Below are positions 26,466-35,377 of a stretch of DNA of 64,000 nt, piece after piece (positions within the stretch are counted from its first letter, which is position 1; each line of letters opens with the position of its first letter). The translations under genes and the position numbers were made by a program. The DNA comes from Novosphingobium fluoreni (GTDB lineage: Bacteria > Pseudomonadota > Alphaproteobacteria > Sphingomonadales > Sphingomonadaceae): contig NZ_JACIDY010000001.1 of the NCBI RefSeq assembly GCF_014196615.1, forward strand, positions 620,001-684,000, written 5' to 3'. The notes beneath the pieces were generated by a model. The model did not search any database and was not told where the DNA came from. It saw only the letters and a program-made list of their open reading frames with translations.

Positions 26466-26992
26466 TCGATACGCCCTTGCTGCAGACTGAGCGGTTCGAC
26501 TTGTGGCAACCGCGTGGGCCGCAGGACCTGGCCGCGCTGTGCAACCTGATCTCCGATGAAGAGACGCGTCGGTTCCTGGGGCATGCCCGCGCGGAATTAC
26601 CGGCGCAGTGGGAACGCTTCATGCGCAATGCCGGATCGTGGGCGATCTATGGGTACGGCGTGTTCCAGGTCCGCCCGCGTGGTGACGAAGATCTGATCGC
26701 CAGCATCGGCGTGTTCCATTCGTGGCGTGGTTTCGATCCCAGCATGGACGACCAGCCCGAGGCCGGATGGATCGTCCGCCGGGACTGGTGGGGCCGGGGC
26801 GTCGCAGTGGAGGTGATGCGCGCGGTGCTGGCATGGTTCGATGCCACCCATGCCGCGCCCCGGATCGTCGCCATGATCGATCAGGGCAACACGGCTTCGG
26901 TAAAGGTGGCGGGCAAGCTGGGCTTCGCGCGCTATGGAGGATTTACCGATCCCGATGGCACGACACTGGATATGTTCGAGCGAGTGCGCTGA
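26462..26992 (+). CDS. GNAT family N-acetyltransferase (RimJ/RimL-like)
   Basis: A 176-residue acetyltransferase read from the GTG at 26462, which overlaps the DUF445 stop (GTGA). It has the RimJ-type start LLQTERFDLWQP, the acetyl-CoA binding region around RRDWWGRGVAVEVMRAV, and the motif B segment IDQGNTASVKVAGKLGFARYG. Targets could be an N-terminal amine of a protein or a small molecule. The translational coupling to DUF445 is clear; a functional link is not. Confidence 0.9.
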   Translation: MIDTPLLQTERFDLWQPRGPQDLAALCNLISDEETRRFLGHARAELPAQWERFMRNAGSWAIYGYGVFQVRPRGDEDLIASIGVFHSWRGFDPSMDDQPEAGWIVRRDWWGRGVAVEVMRAVLAWFDATHAAPRIVAMIDQGNTASVKVAGKLGFARYGGFTDPDGTTLDMFERVR

Positions 26993-27058
26993 CGCGTGAT
27001 GATCGGGGGTAGAGTTGAGGGTTGAGGGTTGAGGCAGACAAGGCCTCCGCCCCCCCCT

Positions 27059-27131
27059 CCGTTCGTGTCGAGCGAAGTCGAGACACGATAGCGCCACCTC
27101 AGCGTGTCTCGACTTCGCTCGACACGAACGG
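27059..27131. repeat. Sphingomonad-type palindromic repeat, copy D
   Basis: Two intact 28-base arms flank a 17-base loop that on the minus strand reads GCTGAGGTGGCGCTATC, so this copy is reversed. It lies between the convergent ends of the GNAT and LOG-family genes. A short direct repeat of GTTGAGG precedes it (about 27015-27032). Confidence 0.93.
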
Positions 27132-27185
27132 GACAATACATGCGAACCAAAGGGGCTAACCCCCTAGTGCGATCTGCCCTAGCCC

Positions 27186-28064
27186 TTAGCCGCAATCCAG
27201 TTCGTAAAAGTCGACGATGTGCTTCCAGCCTTCCTCGGCGGTTTCGCACCAGCGAAACAGGTCGGTGTCGTTGGCGTTGATCACGCCTTCCTCCGCCAGC
27301 GCGTCGAAGTTCACCACGCGGTTCCAGTAGTCCTTGCCGTAAAGCAGGATCGGGATCGGCTTCATCTTGCCGGTCTGGATGAGGGTCAGCAGTTCGAAGA
27401 ATTCGTCGAATGTGCCGAAGCCGCCCGGGAACACGGCTACCGCGCGGGCGCGCAGCAGGAAGTGCATCTTGCGCAGCGCGAAGTAGTGGAACTGGAACGA
27501 GAGGCTGGGCGTCACATATTCGTTGGGCGCCTGCTCATGCGGTAGCACGATGTTGAGACCGATGGACTCCGCCCCCGCCTCGGTCGCGCCGCGATTGGCC
27601 GCTTCCATGATCGAGGGCCCGCCGCCCGAGCAGACCACGAACTGGCGCATGTCCTTTTCCACGATGGCGCACTGGCTGGCGGTGAACGCCAGCTTGCGCG
27701 CTTCCTCGTAATAGTGGGACTTGGCGATCAGCCGTTCCACCACCTTGGTGCGCTCGGGCGTGGTGGCGGTGGCGCGCACCGCTTCGACGTGCTCGGGCGA
27801 AGGGATGCGGGCAGAGCCGTACATCACCAGGGTGGAGCCGATGCCCGCTTCTTCCAGCAGCATCTCGGGCTTCAGCAGCTCCAGCTGAAAACGCACGGGC
27901 CGCAGCTCGTCGCGGAGGAGAAATTCGGAATCGAGGAACGCCAGGCGATAGGCTGGGTCCTGCGTCTGGGGGGTGGTGCTGGCCTTGGCTTCGGCGAAGC
28001 CGGCTTCCTGCTGGGCCTTGTAGAAACGGCCTTTGGTGAGGTTCTTGTCGTCTGGTTCAGTCAT
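27186..28064 (-). CDS. LOG family (TIGR00730) Rossmann-fold protein
   Basis: This 292-residue protein contains both LOG signatures: the nucleotide-binding SGGGPSIMEAANRGA and the catalytic PGGFGTFDEFFE. LOG-family proteins are nucleoside 5'-monophosphate phosphoribohydrolases; in plants and some bacteria they release cytokinins. The longer form with about 100 extra N-terminal residues is common in alphaproteobacteria and its substrate is not known. I chose the ATG at 28064 (MTEPDDKN); another ATG at 28076 would add four residues. Confidence 0.88.
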   Translation of the reverse strand: MTEPDDKNLTKGRFYKAQQEAGFAEAKASTTPQTQDPAYRLAFLDSEFLLRDELRPVRFQLELLKPEMLLEEAGIGSTLVMYGSARIPSPEHVEAVRATATTPERTKVVERLIAKSHYYEEARKLAFTASQCAIVEKDMRQFVVCSGGGPSIMEAANRGATEAGAESIGLNIVLPHEQAPNEYVTPSLSFQFHYFALRKMHFLLRARAVAVFPGGFGTFDEFFELLTLIQTGKMKPIPILLYGKDYWNRVVNFDALAEEGVINANDTDLFRWCETAEEGWKHIVDFYELDCG

Positions 28065-28184
28065 ATGTGCGCACATGGCAATTGCCTCGCGCCGCGTCGA
28101 GGGCAAAGCGACGGTGACCCCCTCCGTCATGCCCCTGCGGGTGATGGGGGAACCGGCATCGCCCCGCGCGCCTTACCTTCCTGA

Positions 28185-29423
28185 ATGCATGACCCGATCG
28201 CCCGATTTTCCCGCAACCTGCTGTGCTATGGCCAGGACATCCACGCGGTGGCCGATGCGGCCGAGGCCGCGCCACGCGATGCGCAGCTGAACGCCTTCGC
28301 CGCCGCCACCGCGCTGTTCGGCATGACCCCGGCCTCGCACGAGGCGGCGGACCCGTACCTCGACCGGGCACAGAGCGCGGCGAACGGCAGGGCCGAACGG
28401 GCGCTGGTCGAGGCGGTGCAGGCCTGGCGCGCGAATGATCGGCCCGCCGCCATCGTGCACTTCCGCCGGCGGCTGGAACTGCGGCCCGATGATCTGGCCA
28501 CCTCCAAGCTGTGCCAGCTGCTGCATCTGGACTTGGGTGACTTTGCCGGCATGGCCGATACGATCGAGACGATATTGCCGCACCATCGCGGCAATCACTA
28601 CGTCATCGGCCAACTGGCGTTCGCGCTGGAGGAAGCCGGAGAGCCGCAACGCGCCGCAGACTTTGCCCGGCGCGCGGTGGACCAGGCGCAGGCGGCAGAC
28701 GCGGACGATCCATGGTCGATCCACGCGTTGCTTCACGTACACCATCGCCGGGGCGAGCGGGCGGCGATCATCGCGCTGGTGCGCCGCCATGCCCCGCTGT
28801 GGGAGCGGTGCGGCACGTTCATGGCGCTCCATGCCTGGTGGCACGCCGCGCTGGCGATGCTCGATCTGGACGATCTGGATGGCGCTCTGGCGGTGTACGA
28901 TGCGCATATCGGCACAAGCGATCCCGCGTGCGTGCAAAGCCTGGTCGCGCGCGTATCCCTGCTGGAGCGGCTCCGGCTGCGCGGCGTGGATGTGCGGGAT
29001 CGCTGGCCGGCGTTGGAGACGGCACTGGGCCAGCGCGCGGCGGATGGTATCAACGGCTTTCTGGATGTGCATTACGCCTATGGCCTGGCGCGAACCGGAG
29101 CGGTGGCCGAGGCGCGGGCGGCGATCGAGGGGCTGGACGGTTTGGCATCGGCAGCAGCTCGGGCGCTGGTGGATCACGCCAGCGGCAATCATGACGCTGC
29201 GGCCTGCGCATTGGCGGCGCTACGCCCGCTGCTGGTTCGGCTGGGCGGCAGCCATGAGCAGCGCCAGCTTTACGAACTGATCGAGCTGGACGCCGCCTTG
29301 GCCGCCGGTCGATGCGAGCAGGCGCTGGCTCTTCTTCGCGATGGCGGCGCGGCGCGCCCTGCCTGGCAAGACCGGCTGGAAGCTGAACTCCTGACAGGGG
29401 AACGCCCGGCGCGGCGGGCCTGA
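28185..29423 (+). CDS. Tetratricopeptide repeat protein (TTC38 family)
   Basis: The 412-residue soluble protein consists of helical TPR-like repeats throughout. It shows the TTC38 features GHYV-like HHRGNHYVIGQLAFALEE, then DPWSIHALLHVHHRRG and ALHAWWHAALAMLDL. TTC38-like proteins are found in bacteria and animals without a known activity. It has no signal peptide. The start lies 120 bases from the divergent LOG gene. Confidence 0.82.
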   Translation: MHDPIARFSRNLLCYGQDIHAVADAAEAAPRDAQLNAFAAATALFGMTPASHEAADPYLDRAQSAANGRAERALVEAVQAWRANDRPAAIVHFRRRLELRPDDLATSKLCQLLHLDLGDFAGMADTIETILPHHRGNHYVIGQLAFALEEAGEPQRAADFARRAVDQAQAADADDPWSIHALLHVHHRRGERAAIIALVRRHAPLWERCGTFMALHAWWHAALAMLDLDDLDGALAVYDAHIGTSDPACVQSLVARVSLLERLRLRGVDVRDRWPALETALGQRAADGINGFLDVHYAYGLARTGAVAEARAAIEGLDGLASAAARALVDHASGNHDAAACALAALRPLLVRLGGSHEQRQLYELIELDAALAAGRCEQALALLRDGGAARPAWQDRLEAELLTGERPARRA

Positions 29424-29433
29424 AAACGGCAAA

Positions 29434-29466
29434 GGCCGCCCGAACCATGCCTGGTTCGCGACGGCC
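29434..29466 (-). terminator. Hairpin terminator for the DUF5666 gene
   Basis: A two-part stem (GGCCG/CGGCC outer and GAACCA/TGGTTC inner) lies between the convergent TPR and DUF5666 genes. On the minus strand it is followed by TTTGCCGTTTT, so it best serves the minus-strand gene. Confidence 0.6.
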
Positions 29467-29521
29467 CTCATCCGGCTGAATTGCGCGTCACTTCAACTTA
29501 CGCGTCGTCCGATGTCTTGAC

Positions 29522-30265
29522 TCATTGGGGCGGTACGGCTCCGGCGGGCGGCGGTGGGGGCGGCACATCGCCCATGCCGGGAGCGGGCGCGCCCGGAGCG
29601 CCAGGAGCCGCACCCATACCCGGCGGCGGGGGCGGCACATCGCCCATGCCGGGAGCGGGCGCGCCCGGTGCGCCAGGAGCCGCACCCATACCCGGCGGCG
29701 GGGGAGGCGGCGGCGTCTGCCCGCAGGCTGCACCACCCGGTGGCGGCGGAGGGGGCGGCGGCGGTGCGAAACCGGGGCCCCGTCCATCCGGGCCAGGGCC
29801 GCGCCCATCGGGCCCAGGGCCACGTCCGTCTGGACCACGTCCATCGGGGCCGGGACCACCGGGGCCATGCGGACCGCGCGGGCCGGGGCCCACTTCCATC
29901 ACGCGGCCTTGCGGATCGACCAGGTAGGAGGCGCGCAGCTGGCCCTCATCGTAGCGGCCCTGCACCATCAGGTCGCTGCCGGTGGTGAGGTTGCGGGCGG
30001 CGTCGCGCCCGGCGTCCACCATCGCCCGGCCGCTGGCATCCTGCAGCAGCACCCGATCGCCATAGACGCCCGCGATTTTGCCCTTCACCGTGACGATGCC
30101 CTGCTTGGCGGGCAGCTTGGCGATGTCGGTGCGGATCATCGGTGCCATCTCCACCGCCGGGCGCGTCATCGAGACGGCTCCGGCGCCGCCGGCAAAGCCC
30201 AGCGCGAGTAGTATCGCCGCACCGCTCGCCAGCCGGGTGCGGGTCGAAAGTTTAGGTAACCGCAT
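29522..30265 (-). CDS. DUF5666-like secreted protein with Pro/Gly-rich tail
   Basis: From the ATG at 30265 the protein has 247 residues. A signal peptide or anchor (LASGAAILLALGFAGGAGA) is followed by an OB-like beta domain (residues about 50-120, IVTVKGKIAGVYGDRVLLQD) typical of DUF5666. The last 110 residues are almost only Pro, Gly, Ala, Asp and Met: PGPDGRG repeats, runs of 5-9 prolines, and two 24-residue repeats containing GMGAAPGAPGAPAPGMGDVP. It is divergent from a response regulator operon (110 bases apart), so it may be a target of that system. The tail is probably disordered and its role is unknown. Confidence 0.8.
   Translation of the reverse strand: MRLPKLSTRTRLASGAAILLALGFAGGAGAVSMTRPAVEMAPMIRTDIAKLPAKQGIVTVKGKIAGVYGDRVLLQDASGRAMVDAGRDAARNLTTGSDLMVQGRYDEGQLRASYLVDPQGRVMEVGPGPRGPHGPGGPGPDGRGPDGRGPGPDGRGPGPDGRGPGFAPPPPPPPPPGGAACGQTPPPPPPPGMGAAPGAPGAPAPGMGDVPPPPPGMGAAPGAPGAPAPGMGDVPPPPPPAGAVPPQ
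29564..29707. repeat. Two tandem 72-bp repeats inside the DUF5666 gene
   Basis: The segment 29564-29635 is followed by a near-identical 29636-29707. Each unit encodes 24 residues of the Pro/Gly/Ala tail. Such tandem units expand and contract easily by slippage, so copy number may vary among strains. Confidence 0.9.
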
Positions 30266-30374
30266 GAAAAAACTCCTTCGTGTTCTGACGAGGATGTTTT
30301 TAGCCGATTCGTCCCCCACCACGCTGAACCGGGGCGTTCAGATTGCGTTTAACCCCGCGGAGTAGCCGCCGATC

Positions 30375-31052
30375 ATGCGTATCCTGCTGATAGAAGACGA
30401 TCCCGATCTCGGCCCCGCGATTGCCAAGGCGTTGCGGGCGGAGAATTGTGCTGTCGATCTGGTGGCCGATGGGATCGACGCGCAGCACCTGGGCGATACC
30501 GAGCGATACGATGCCGCCGTGCTCGATCTCGGCCTGCCGGGGCATGACGGCATCGCCATCCTGCGCGCATGGCGCGAAGGCGCGCGCGGGCTGCCTGTGC
30601 TGATCCTCACTGCGCGCGATGGCTGGTCGGACAAGGTGGCCGGCTTCAAGGCCGGGGCGGACGATTTCATGACCAAGCCGTTCCGGATCGAGGAGCTGAT
30701 GATGCGCCTGCGCGCGCTGGTGCGCCGCGCCAGCGGCCACGCCGCGGCCCGGATCACGTGCGGCCCGCTGGTGTTCGATAGCCAGACCGGCCAGTTCGAG
30801 CTGGAGGGCCTGCCGCTGAAGCTGACGGCTCTGGAATGGCGCGTCCTGTCCACCCTGATGCTGTCTAAGGAGACGGTGATCGCGCGGCTCGATCTGCTGG
30901 AACGAGTCTACGAAGGCGATGCCGAGGTCGATTCCAACAGTCTGGAAGTGATCATCGGCCGCCTGCGGAAGAAGATCGGGGCGGACCTGATCGAGACGGT
31001 GCGGGGCCGCGGCTATCGCGTTACCGCAGCGACACCGGCCGCTTCGGAATGA
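30375..31052 (+). CDS. OmpR/PhoB family response regulator
   Basis: The 225-residue two-component regulator has a receiver domain (1-115) with acidic pocket E7/D8/D9, phospho-acceptor D51 (AVLDLGLPG), T78 and K100 (TKPF), and a winged-helix DNA-binding domain at the C terminus (VDSNSLEVIIGRLRKKIG, IETVRGRGYRV). It is most like the QseB/TctD/PhoP group. The histidine kinase gene starts within its stop codon. Confidence 0.93.
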   Translation: MRILLIEDDPDLGPAIAKALRAENCAVDLVADGIDAQHLGDTERYDAAVLDLGLPGHDGIAILRAWREGARGLPVLILTARDGWSDKVAGFKAGADDFMTKPFRIEELMMRLRALVRRASGHAAARITCGPLVFDSQTGQFELEGLPLKLTALEWRVLSTLMLSKETVIARLDLLERVYEGDAEVDSNSLEVIIGRLRKKIGADLIETVRGRGYRVTAATPAASE

Positions 31053-32449
31053 CGCTGATCCCGCAGTCTATCCTCCCCGCGTCGATACATGGCCGGATGC
31101 TGCTGATATCCGCGCTGGCGACGCTGGTGGCGCTGGCGGTGGCCGGGCTGGCGATCCTGGGCGTGCTGCAAGGCTTCGTCACGCGCGGGCTGGACCAAAG
31201 ACTGGACGCGGAACTGTCCTTGCTGGCGACGGCGGTGCGGCCGGACGGCGCGATCGACAAGCCAAGGCTGGCGCAGGTCCGCGCCGCTCTAGCGGGGGAG
31301 CCGGGCTGGCGCTGGCGCATCGCGAGCCCCGGCGGGGTCGTATCTTCCGCAGATTTCCCCGAAGTAGAAGATGGCCCGCTGCTGCCGCCACCGCCACCGC
31401 TGGTGCCCGCAGCCGACCGCGCGCCGCCTCCCCCCGTCGGCGGTCCGCTGGAAGGCCCGCGCGCTCATGCTCCGCAGCCGGGCGAGGGGTATGACGCGGA
31501 TGGACGCCGGGTTCACATGCGCAGCGTCTCGCTTCCCAGCACCGCCGGACCAGTGACGCTCACCGCCGCCGCGCCCTGGGCCATGGTGCAAAAGCCGGTG
31601 CGCGGTGCGCTGCTGCCGCTGCTGGCGATCCTGGCGATCCTGGGCGCGGTGCTGGGCGGCGCGGCTCTGGTGCAGCTGCGGCTGGGCCTGCGTCCCTTGC
31701 GCCGCCTGCGCGCCGATGTCGCCGCCGTGCGGGACGGCCGCGCGCAGACCGTGGCGGAAGATCAGCCCGAAGAACTGCGCCCGCTTGCCACGGAGCTGAA
31801 CGCCTTGCTGCAGGACAATGCACGAACCCTGGCCACCGCGCGCGCCTCTGCCGCCAACCTCGCCCATGCGCTCAAGACGCCGGTCGCCGCGCTGGCGCTG
31901 GAATTGCGCGATGATCCACCGCGCGCCGCGCTGATCGATCGGCTCTACGGCACCATCCGCCACCATCTCGCCCGCGCGCGCAACGCGGTGACGGAACGCC
32001 GCGCCGCCGCGCCGCTCGCCGAAACGATTGCGGACTTGCTGGGCACCGTGGCGCAGCTCCACGCGGACCGCGCGCTGGTGTTTGACGATACCGCGCAAGC
32101 AAACGTCACCGTGGCGATCGAACGCTCCGATCTGGAAGAGCTGCTGGGCAACCTGCTGGACAACGCCGCGCGCCACGCCGCCAGCCGGGTCGCGATCGCC
32201 ACCACGGCCCAGGACGGCACGGTGCGCATCACCGTCAGCGACGACGGGCCCGGCATCCCCGTGGCCGATCGCCTGCGCGCCACCGCGCCCGGTGTCCGTC
32301 TGGACGAGCGCGGCGATGGTGACGGCTTCGGCCTTGCGATCGTGCGCGATCTTGCCGAACTGAACGGCGGCCGGCTGCTGCTGGACGAAGCCCCCGGCGG
32401 CGGCCTGGCCGCCACGGTCGAACTGCCGCGCGCGGGAGGCGCATCGTGA
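31049..32449 (+). CDS. Sensor histidine kinase
   Basis: The 466-residue partner of the preceding regulator has two membrane helices (about 17-42 and 186-206) bracketing a periplasmic sensor of about 140 residues with an unusual Pro-rich stretch (LLPPPPPLVP...RAPPPPVGGP). A HAMP-like linker, the H-box with phospho-acceptor H273 (ANLAHALKTPVA, the PhoQ-like variant), the N box (LLGNLLDNAARHA) and G boxes (DDGPGIP, GDGFGLAI) are present. The signal is unknown. It overlaps both flanking genes, so regulator, kinase and transporter form one operon. Confidence 0.93.
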   Translation: MTLIPQSILPASIHGRMLLISALATLVALAVAGLAILGVLQGFVTRGLDQRLDAELSLLATAVRPDGAIDKPRLAQVRAALAGEPGWRWRIASPGGVVSSADFPEVEDGPLLPPPPPLVPAADRAPPPPVGGPLEGPRAHAPQPGEGYDADGRRVHMRSVSLPSTAGPVTLTAAAPWAMVQKPVRGALLPLLAILAILGAVLGGAALVQLRLGLRPLRRLRADVAAVRDGRAQTVAEDQPEELRPLATELNALLQDNARTLATARASAANLAHALKTPVAALALELRDDPPRAALIDRLYGTIRHHLARARNAVTERRAAAPLAETIADLLGTVAQLHADRALVFDDTAQANVTVAIERSDLEELLGNLLDNAARHAASRVAIATTAQDGTVRITVSDDGPGIPVADRLRATAPGVRLDERGDGDGFGLAIVRDLAELNGGRLLLDEAPGGGLAATVELPRAGGAS

Positions 32450-33699
32450 TGATCCTGGCCAACGCCGCCACTCTGGGCATCTGCGCCGCCGCGATCGCGG
32501 GGGTGATCGGCCGCCCGTTCCGCTGGCCCGAGGCGATCTGGGCGGTGCTGGGCGCGATCGTGCTCCTGCTGGTGGGCCTGCTGCCGTGGTCCGAAGCCCT
32601 CGTCGCGGTGGGCAAGGGCACGGACGTCTATCTGTTCCTGATCGGCATGATGCTGCTGAGCGAAACCGCGCGCCAGCAGGGCTTGTTCGACTGGGTCGCC
32701 GCCACGGCCGCCCGGCATGCGAAAGGGTCCGCCAGTCGGCTGTTCGTGCTGGTCTATCTGACGGGAATCGTCACCACCACGTTCCTTTCGAACGACGCCA
32801 CCGCCGTGGTGCTGACGCCCGCCGTCTATGCCACCGCACGCCGGGCCCGCGTCGATCCGCTGCCGCTGCTGTTCGCCTGCGCGTTGATCGCCAACGCCGC
32901 CAGTTTCGTGCTGCCGATCTCCAATCCCGCCAACCTGGTGCTCTATGGCGGTACGATGCCGCCGCTGGGGCAATGGTTCGCCTCGTTCGCACTGCCTTCC
33001 GCAGCCTCGATCCTAGTGACGTTCCTCGCGCTGCGCTGGGTGGAGCGCGAGCGGATCGGGGGCACCTGCCACTCGGACGTGGAGCGCACCGCCTTGTCGC
33101 GCGGCGGCAGTATCGCGCTGGGCGGCATCGTGCTCACCGCCACCGTCTTGCTGGTCGCGTCGGCAATGGACGTGGAACTGGGCCTGCCTACCTGCATCGC
33201 GGGTGTCGCCTGCTCGCTCGCGGTATGCCTGCTGACGCGCAGCTCGCCACTGGGCATCGTGCGCGATGTTGCGTGGAGCGTGCTGCCGCTGGTGGCCGGG
33301 CTGTTCGTGCTGGTCGCCGCGCTGGACCATGCGGGCGTGACCCGCCAGATCGTCGCCGCGCTGAAAGATCTCGCGACCGATCCGGCCCACGGCGCGCTGG
33401 TCTCCGGCACGGTGCTGGCCTTTGCCTCCAACCTGATCAACAACTTGCCCGCCGGCCTGATCGCCAGCACCGCCGTCGCCCAGGCGCACCCGCCGCGCCT
33501 GATCGTCGATGCGCTGCTGATCGGCGTGGACCTTGGCCCCAACCTTTCGATCACCGGCTCTCTGGCGACGATCCTGTGGCTGCAGGCGATCCGCCGCGAA
33601 GGCGAGGACGTGACCTTCTGGCGCTTCCTGAAAGTGGGCGCGGCCACGATGATACCCGCCCTGGCCGCCGCGCTGGGCGCGAGGCTGTTGCTGGGGTGA
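32449..33699 (+). CDS. ArsB/SLC13-type anion transporter
   Basis: A 416-residue membrane protein with about 11-12 helices. It carries the ArsB-family hallmarks FLSNDATAVVLTP, an NLINNLPAG second half repeat and DLGPNLSITGSLATILWL. ArsB exports arsenite; the ion-transporter superfamily also includes carboxylate and sulfate carriers. No arsR, arsC or arsH is adjacent, so arsenite specificity is not supported by context. I chose the ATG at 32449 with GGGAGG nine bases upstream; a GTG at 32446 is also possible. Overlap with the kinase gene couples the two. Confidence 0.85.
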   Translation: MILANAATLGICAAAIAGVIGRPFRWPEAIWAVLGAIVLLLVGLLPWSEALVAVGKGTDVYLFLIGMMLLSETARQQGLFDWVAATAARHAKGSASRLFVLVYLTGIVTTTFLSNDATAVVLTPAVYATARRARVDPLPLLFACALIANAASFVLPISNPANLVLYGGTMPPLGQWFASFALPSAASILVTFLALRWVERERIGGTCHSDVERTALSRGGSIALGGIVLTATVLLVASAMDVELGLPTCIAGVACSLAVCLLTRSSPLGIVRDVAWSVLPLVAGLFVLVAALDHAGVTRQIVAALKDLATDPAHGALVSGTVLAFASNLINNLPAGLIASTAVAQAHPPRLIVDALLIGVDLGPNLSITGSLATILWLQAIRREGEDVTFWRFLKVGAATMIPALAAALGARLLLG

Positions 33700-33721
33700 A
33701 CTATCGTTTCAGGGGAAGTGG

Positions 33722-33792
33722 ATGCCCGACAAGGATTCGAACCTTGATTGACGGAGTCAGAGTCCGCTCTCTTACCGTTAGAGGATCGGGCA
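33722..33792 (-). tRNA. tRNA-Gln (anticodon CTG)
   Basis: The minus strand folds as a cloverleaf of 71 bases: acceptor TGCCCGA/TCGGGCA, D stem CTCT/AGAG, anticodon stem GCGGA/TCCGT with loop CTCTGAC (anticodon CTG at positions 34-36), and T arm CAAGG-TTCGAAT-CCTTG. The CCA end is not encoded. CTG reads CAG glutamine codons, a frequent codon in this GC-rich genome. No other RNA gene is adjacent. Confidence 0.93.
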
Positions 33793-34000
33793 ACGAGGCG
33801 GCCTCTCTAGCGGGTGAATTGGGTGGGTCAAGCTTGTTTTGCGGCCACTTGTGCGCCGGACGAGCCTTCCTGCGGCCTCATCTTCGTGATGCCGTCATAC
33901 CGCCGTGCTGCGCCCTTGCCGAGCAGGCGCGGGCGCGTTAGCATCCAGTTCAGGTATTCGCCCCGCTGGGCGGAATGGTTTTTTGAAAGTTCATGTTTCC

Positions 34001-35377
34001 ATGGCGGAATCACTTCCGCCGGCAGCGAAGGTCGAAATGTCGGGGCGTCGCGCCAGGCGGCGTCATGCGCGCAAGGGCAAGGCTCGCCCGGCCGCAGCCG
34101 ATTCGCCCGATGCCCGCGGCGCGGGCGGCAGGGCGCATCCGACAAGCGTCACGCCGCGCGAGAACGACACGGGGCCGCGCCCCGCGCATGCGCCACCGGC
34201 CCAAACCGCCGAGGGTCTGGCTAAGCGTCCGGCAACAGGCCCGGCTGCGAGTCCGGCCGTGGCGACCGGGTCCTTTTCAGCGCCAGGCGCGTCCGCTCCG
34301 CTCGCCAAACCCGCGTTCACTTCGCGTGGTGAGGGTGCACCCACGTTCAGTCGCCCGCCGCTTTACCGCCAGTCCTACGCCGCGATCGATCTGGGCACGA
34401 ACAACTGCCGCCTGCTGATCGCGCGCCCATCGGGCGAGCACTTCACCGTGATCGACGCGTTCAGCCGCGTGGTGCGGCTGGGTGAAGGGCTGGCGCAGAC
34501 CGGCCGCTTGTCGGACGAGGCGATGGACCGCACGCTTGGCGCGTTGCGGGTCTGTGCCGAAAAACTGATGCGCCGCAATGTCTTCCTGGCGCGATCGGTC
34601 GCTACCGAAGCCTGCCGGCGCGCCGAAAACGGCAGCGCCTTTATCGAGCGCGTGCGGGAGGAGACGGGCATCGCCCTCGACATCATCAGCGCGCGCGAAG
34701 AGGCGCGGCTGGCGGTGCTGGGCTGCCACGTGCTGCTGGAGCAGGGGCTGGGCCCGGCCATGATCTTTGACATCGGCGGCGGCTCCACCGAACTGGTGCT
34801 GATCGAAAGCACGGACACGGTGCCGCGCATCCTGGATTGGCAGAGCGTGCCCTGGGGCGTCGTCTCGCTGAGCGAAAGCTGCGGCGATGAAGGCGCCACG
34901 CGTGAGGCGCGGGTGGAGCGCTATCGCCACATGCACGGCTTGGTCGCCGAAAGCTTCGCCGCGTTCGCCCGGCGCACGCAGCCTGCGCGCGAGTCTGCTT
35001 CGGAAGGTGGGCCGCTGCGCCTGCTGGGCACCAGCGGCACGGTGACGACGCTGGCCAGCCTGCATCTGGAATTGCCGCAATACGATCGCAGCGCCGTGGA
35101 CGGCCTGATCGTGCCCTCACAGGCGATGCGCGCGATCAGCGAACGATTGTCGACCATGGCGATCGAGGAGCGGCGCGAACTGCCTTGCATCGGGCGCGAG
35201 CGGGCGGACCTGGTGGTTGCCGGTTGCGCGATCCTGGAGGCGATCCTGGACCTGTGGCCGGCCAGTCGGCTGGGCGTGGCCGATCGCGGCATTCGCGAAG
35301 GTATCCTGCGCAGCCTGATCTCGGGCCATGGCTCGGCACAAAACGCGGGCCGCCCCGCCACGGAGAATCGTCTATGA
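34001..35377 (+). CDS. Ppx/GppA family exopolyphosphatase with long basic N-terminal extension
   Basis: From the ATG at 34001 the protein has 458 residues. The first ~120 are low-complexity and basic/Ala/Pro-rich (GRRARRRHARKGKARP). The Ppx/GppA domain follows from SYAAIDLGTNNCRLLI, with the second phosphate loop FDIGGGSTELVLIE and GTSGTVTTLASLH. The family hydrolyses polyphosphate or pppGpp; which one cannot be read. The rlmE gene starts in its stop codon, a standard alphaproteobacterial pair. The exact start is uncertain because the extension has no clear ribosome-binding sequence. Confidence 0.88.
   Translation: MAESLPPAAKVEMSGRRARRRHARKGKARPAAADSPDARGAGGRAHPTSVTPRENDTGPRPAHAPPAQTAEGLAKRPATGPAASPAVATGSFSAPGASAPLAKPAFTSRGEGAPTFSRPPLYRQSYAAIDLGTNNCRLLIARPSGEHFTVIDAFSRVVRLGEGLAQTGRLSDEAMDRTLGALRVCAEKLMRRNVFLARSVATEACRRAENGSAFIERVREETGIALDIISAREEARLAVLGCHVLLEQGLGPAMIFDIGGGSTELVLIESTDTVPRILDWQSVPWGVVSLSESCGDEGATREARVERYRHMHGLVAESFAAFARRTQPARESASEGGPLRLLGTSGTVTTLASLHLELPQYDRSAVDGLIVPSQAMRAISERLSTMAIEERRELPCIGRERADLVVAGCAILEAILDLWPASRLGVADRGIREGILRSLISGHGSAQNAGRPATENRL

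Noticed and set aside
28834..29194. Overlapping plus-strand frames inside the TPR gene
   Set aside because: They have shadow codon use; the TPR frame alone shows family motifs over its full length.
33828..33944. A 38-codon minus-strand frame (MLTRPRLLGKGAARRYDGIT...) between tRNA-Gln and the ppx-like gene
   Set aside because: It looks somewhat protein-like, but it has no clear ribosome-binding sequence and I cannot match it to a known small protein.
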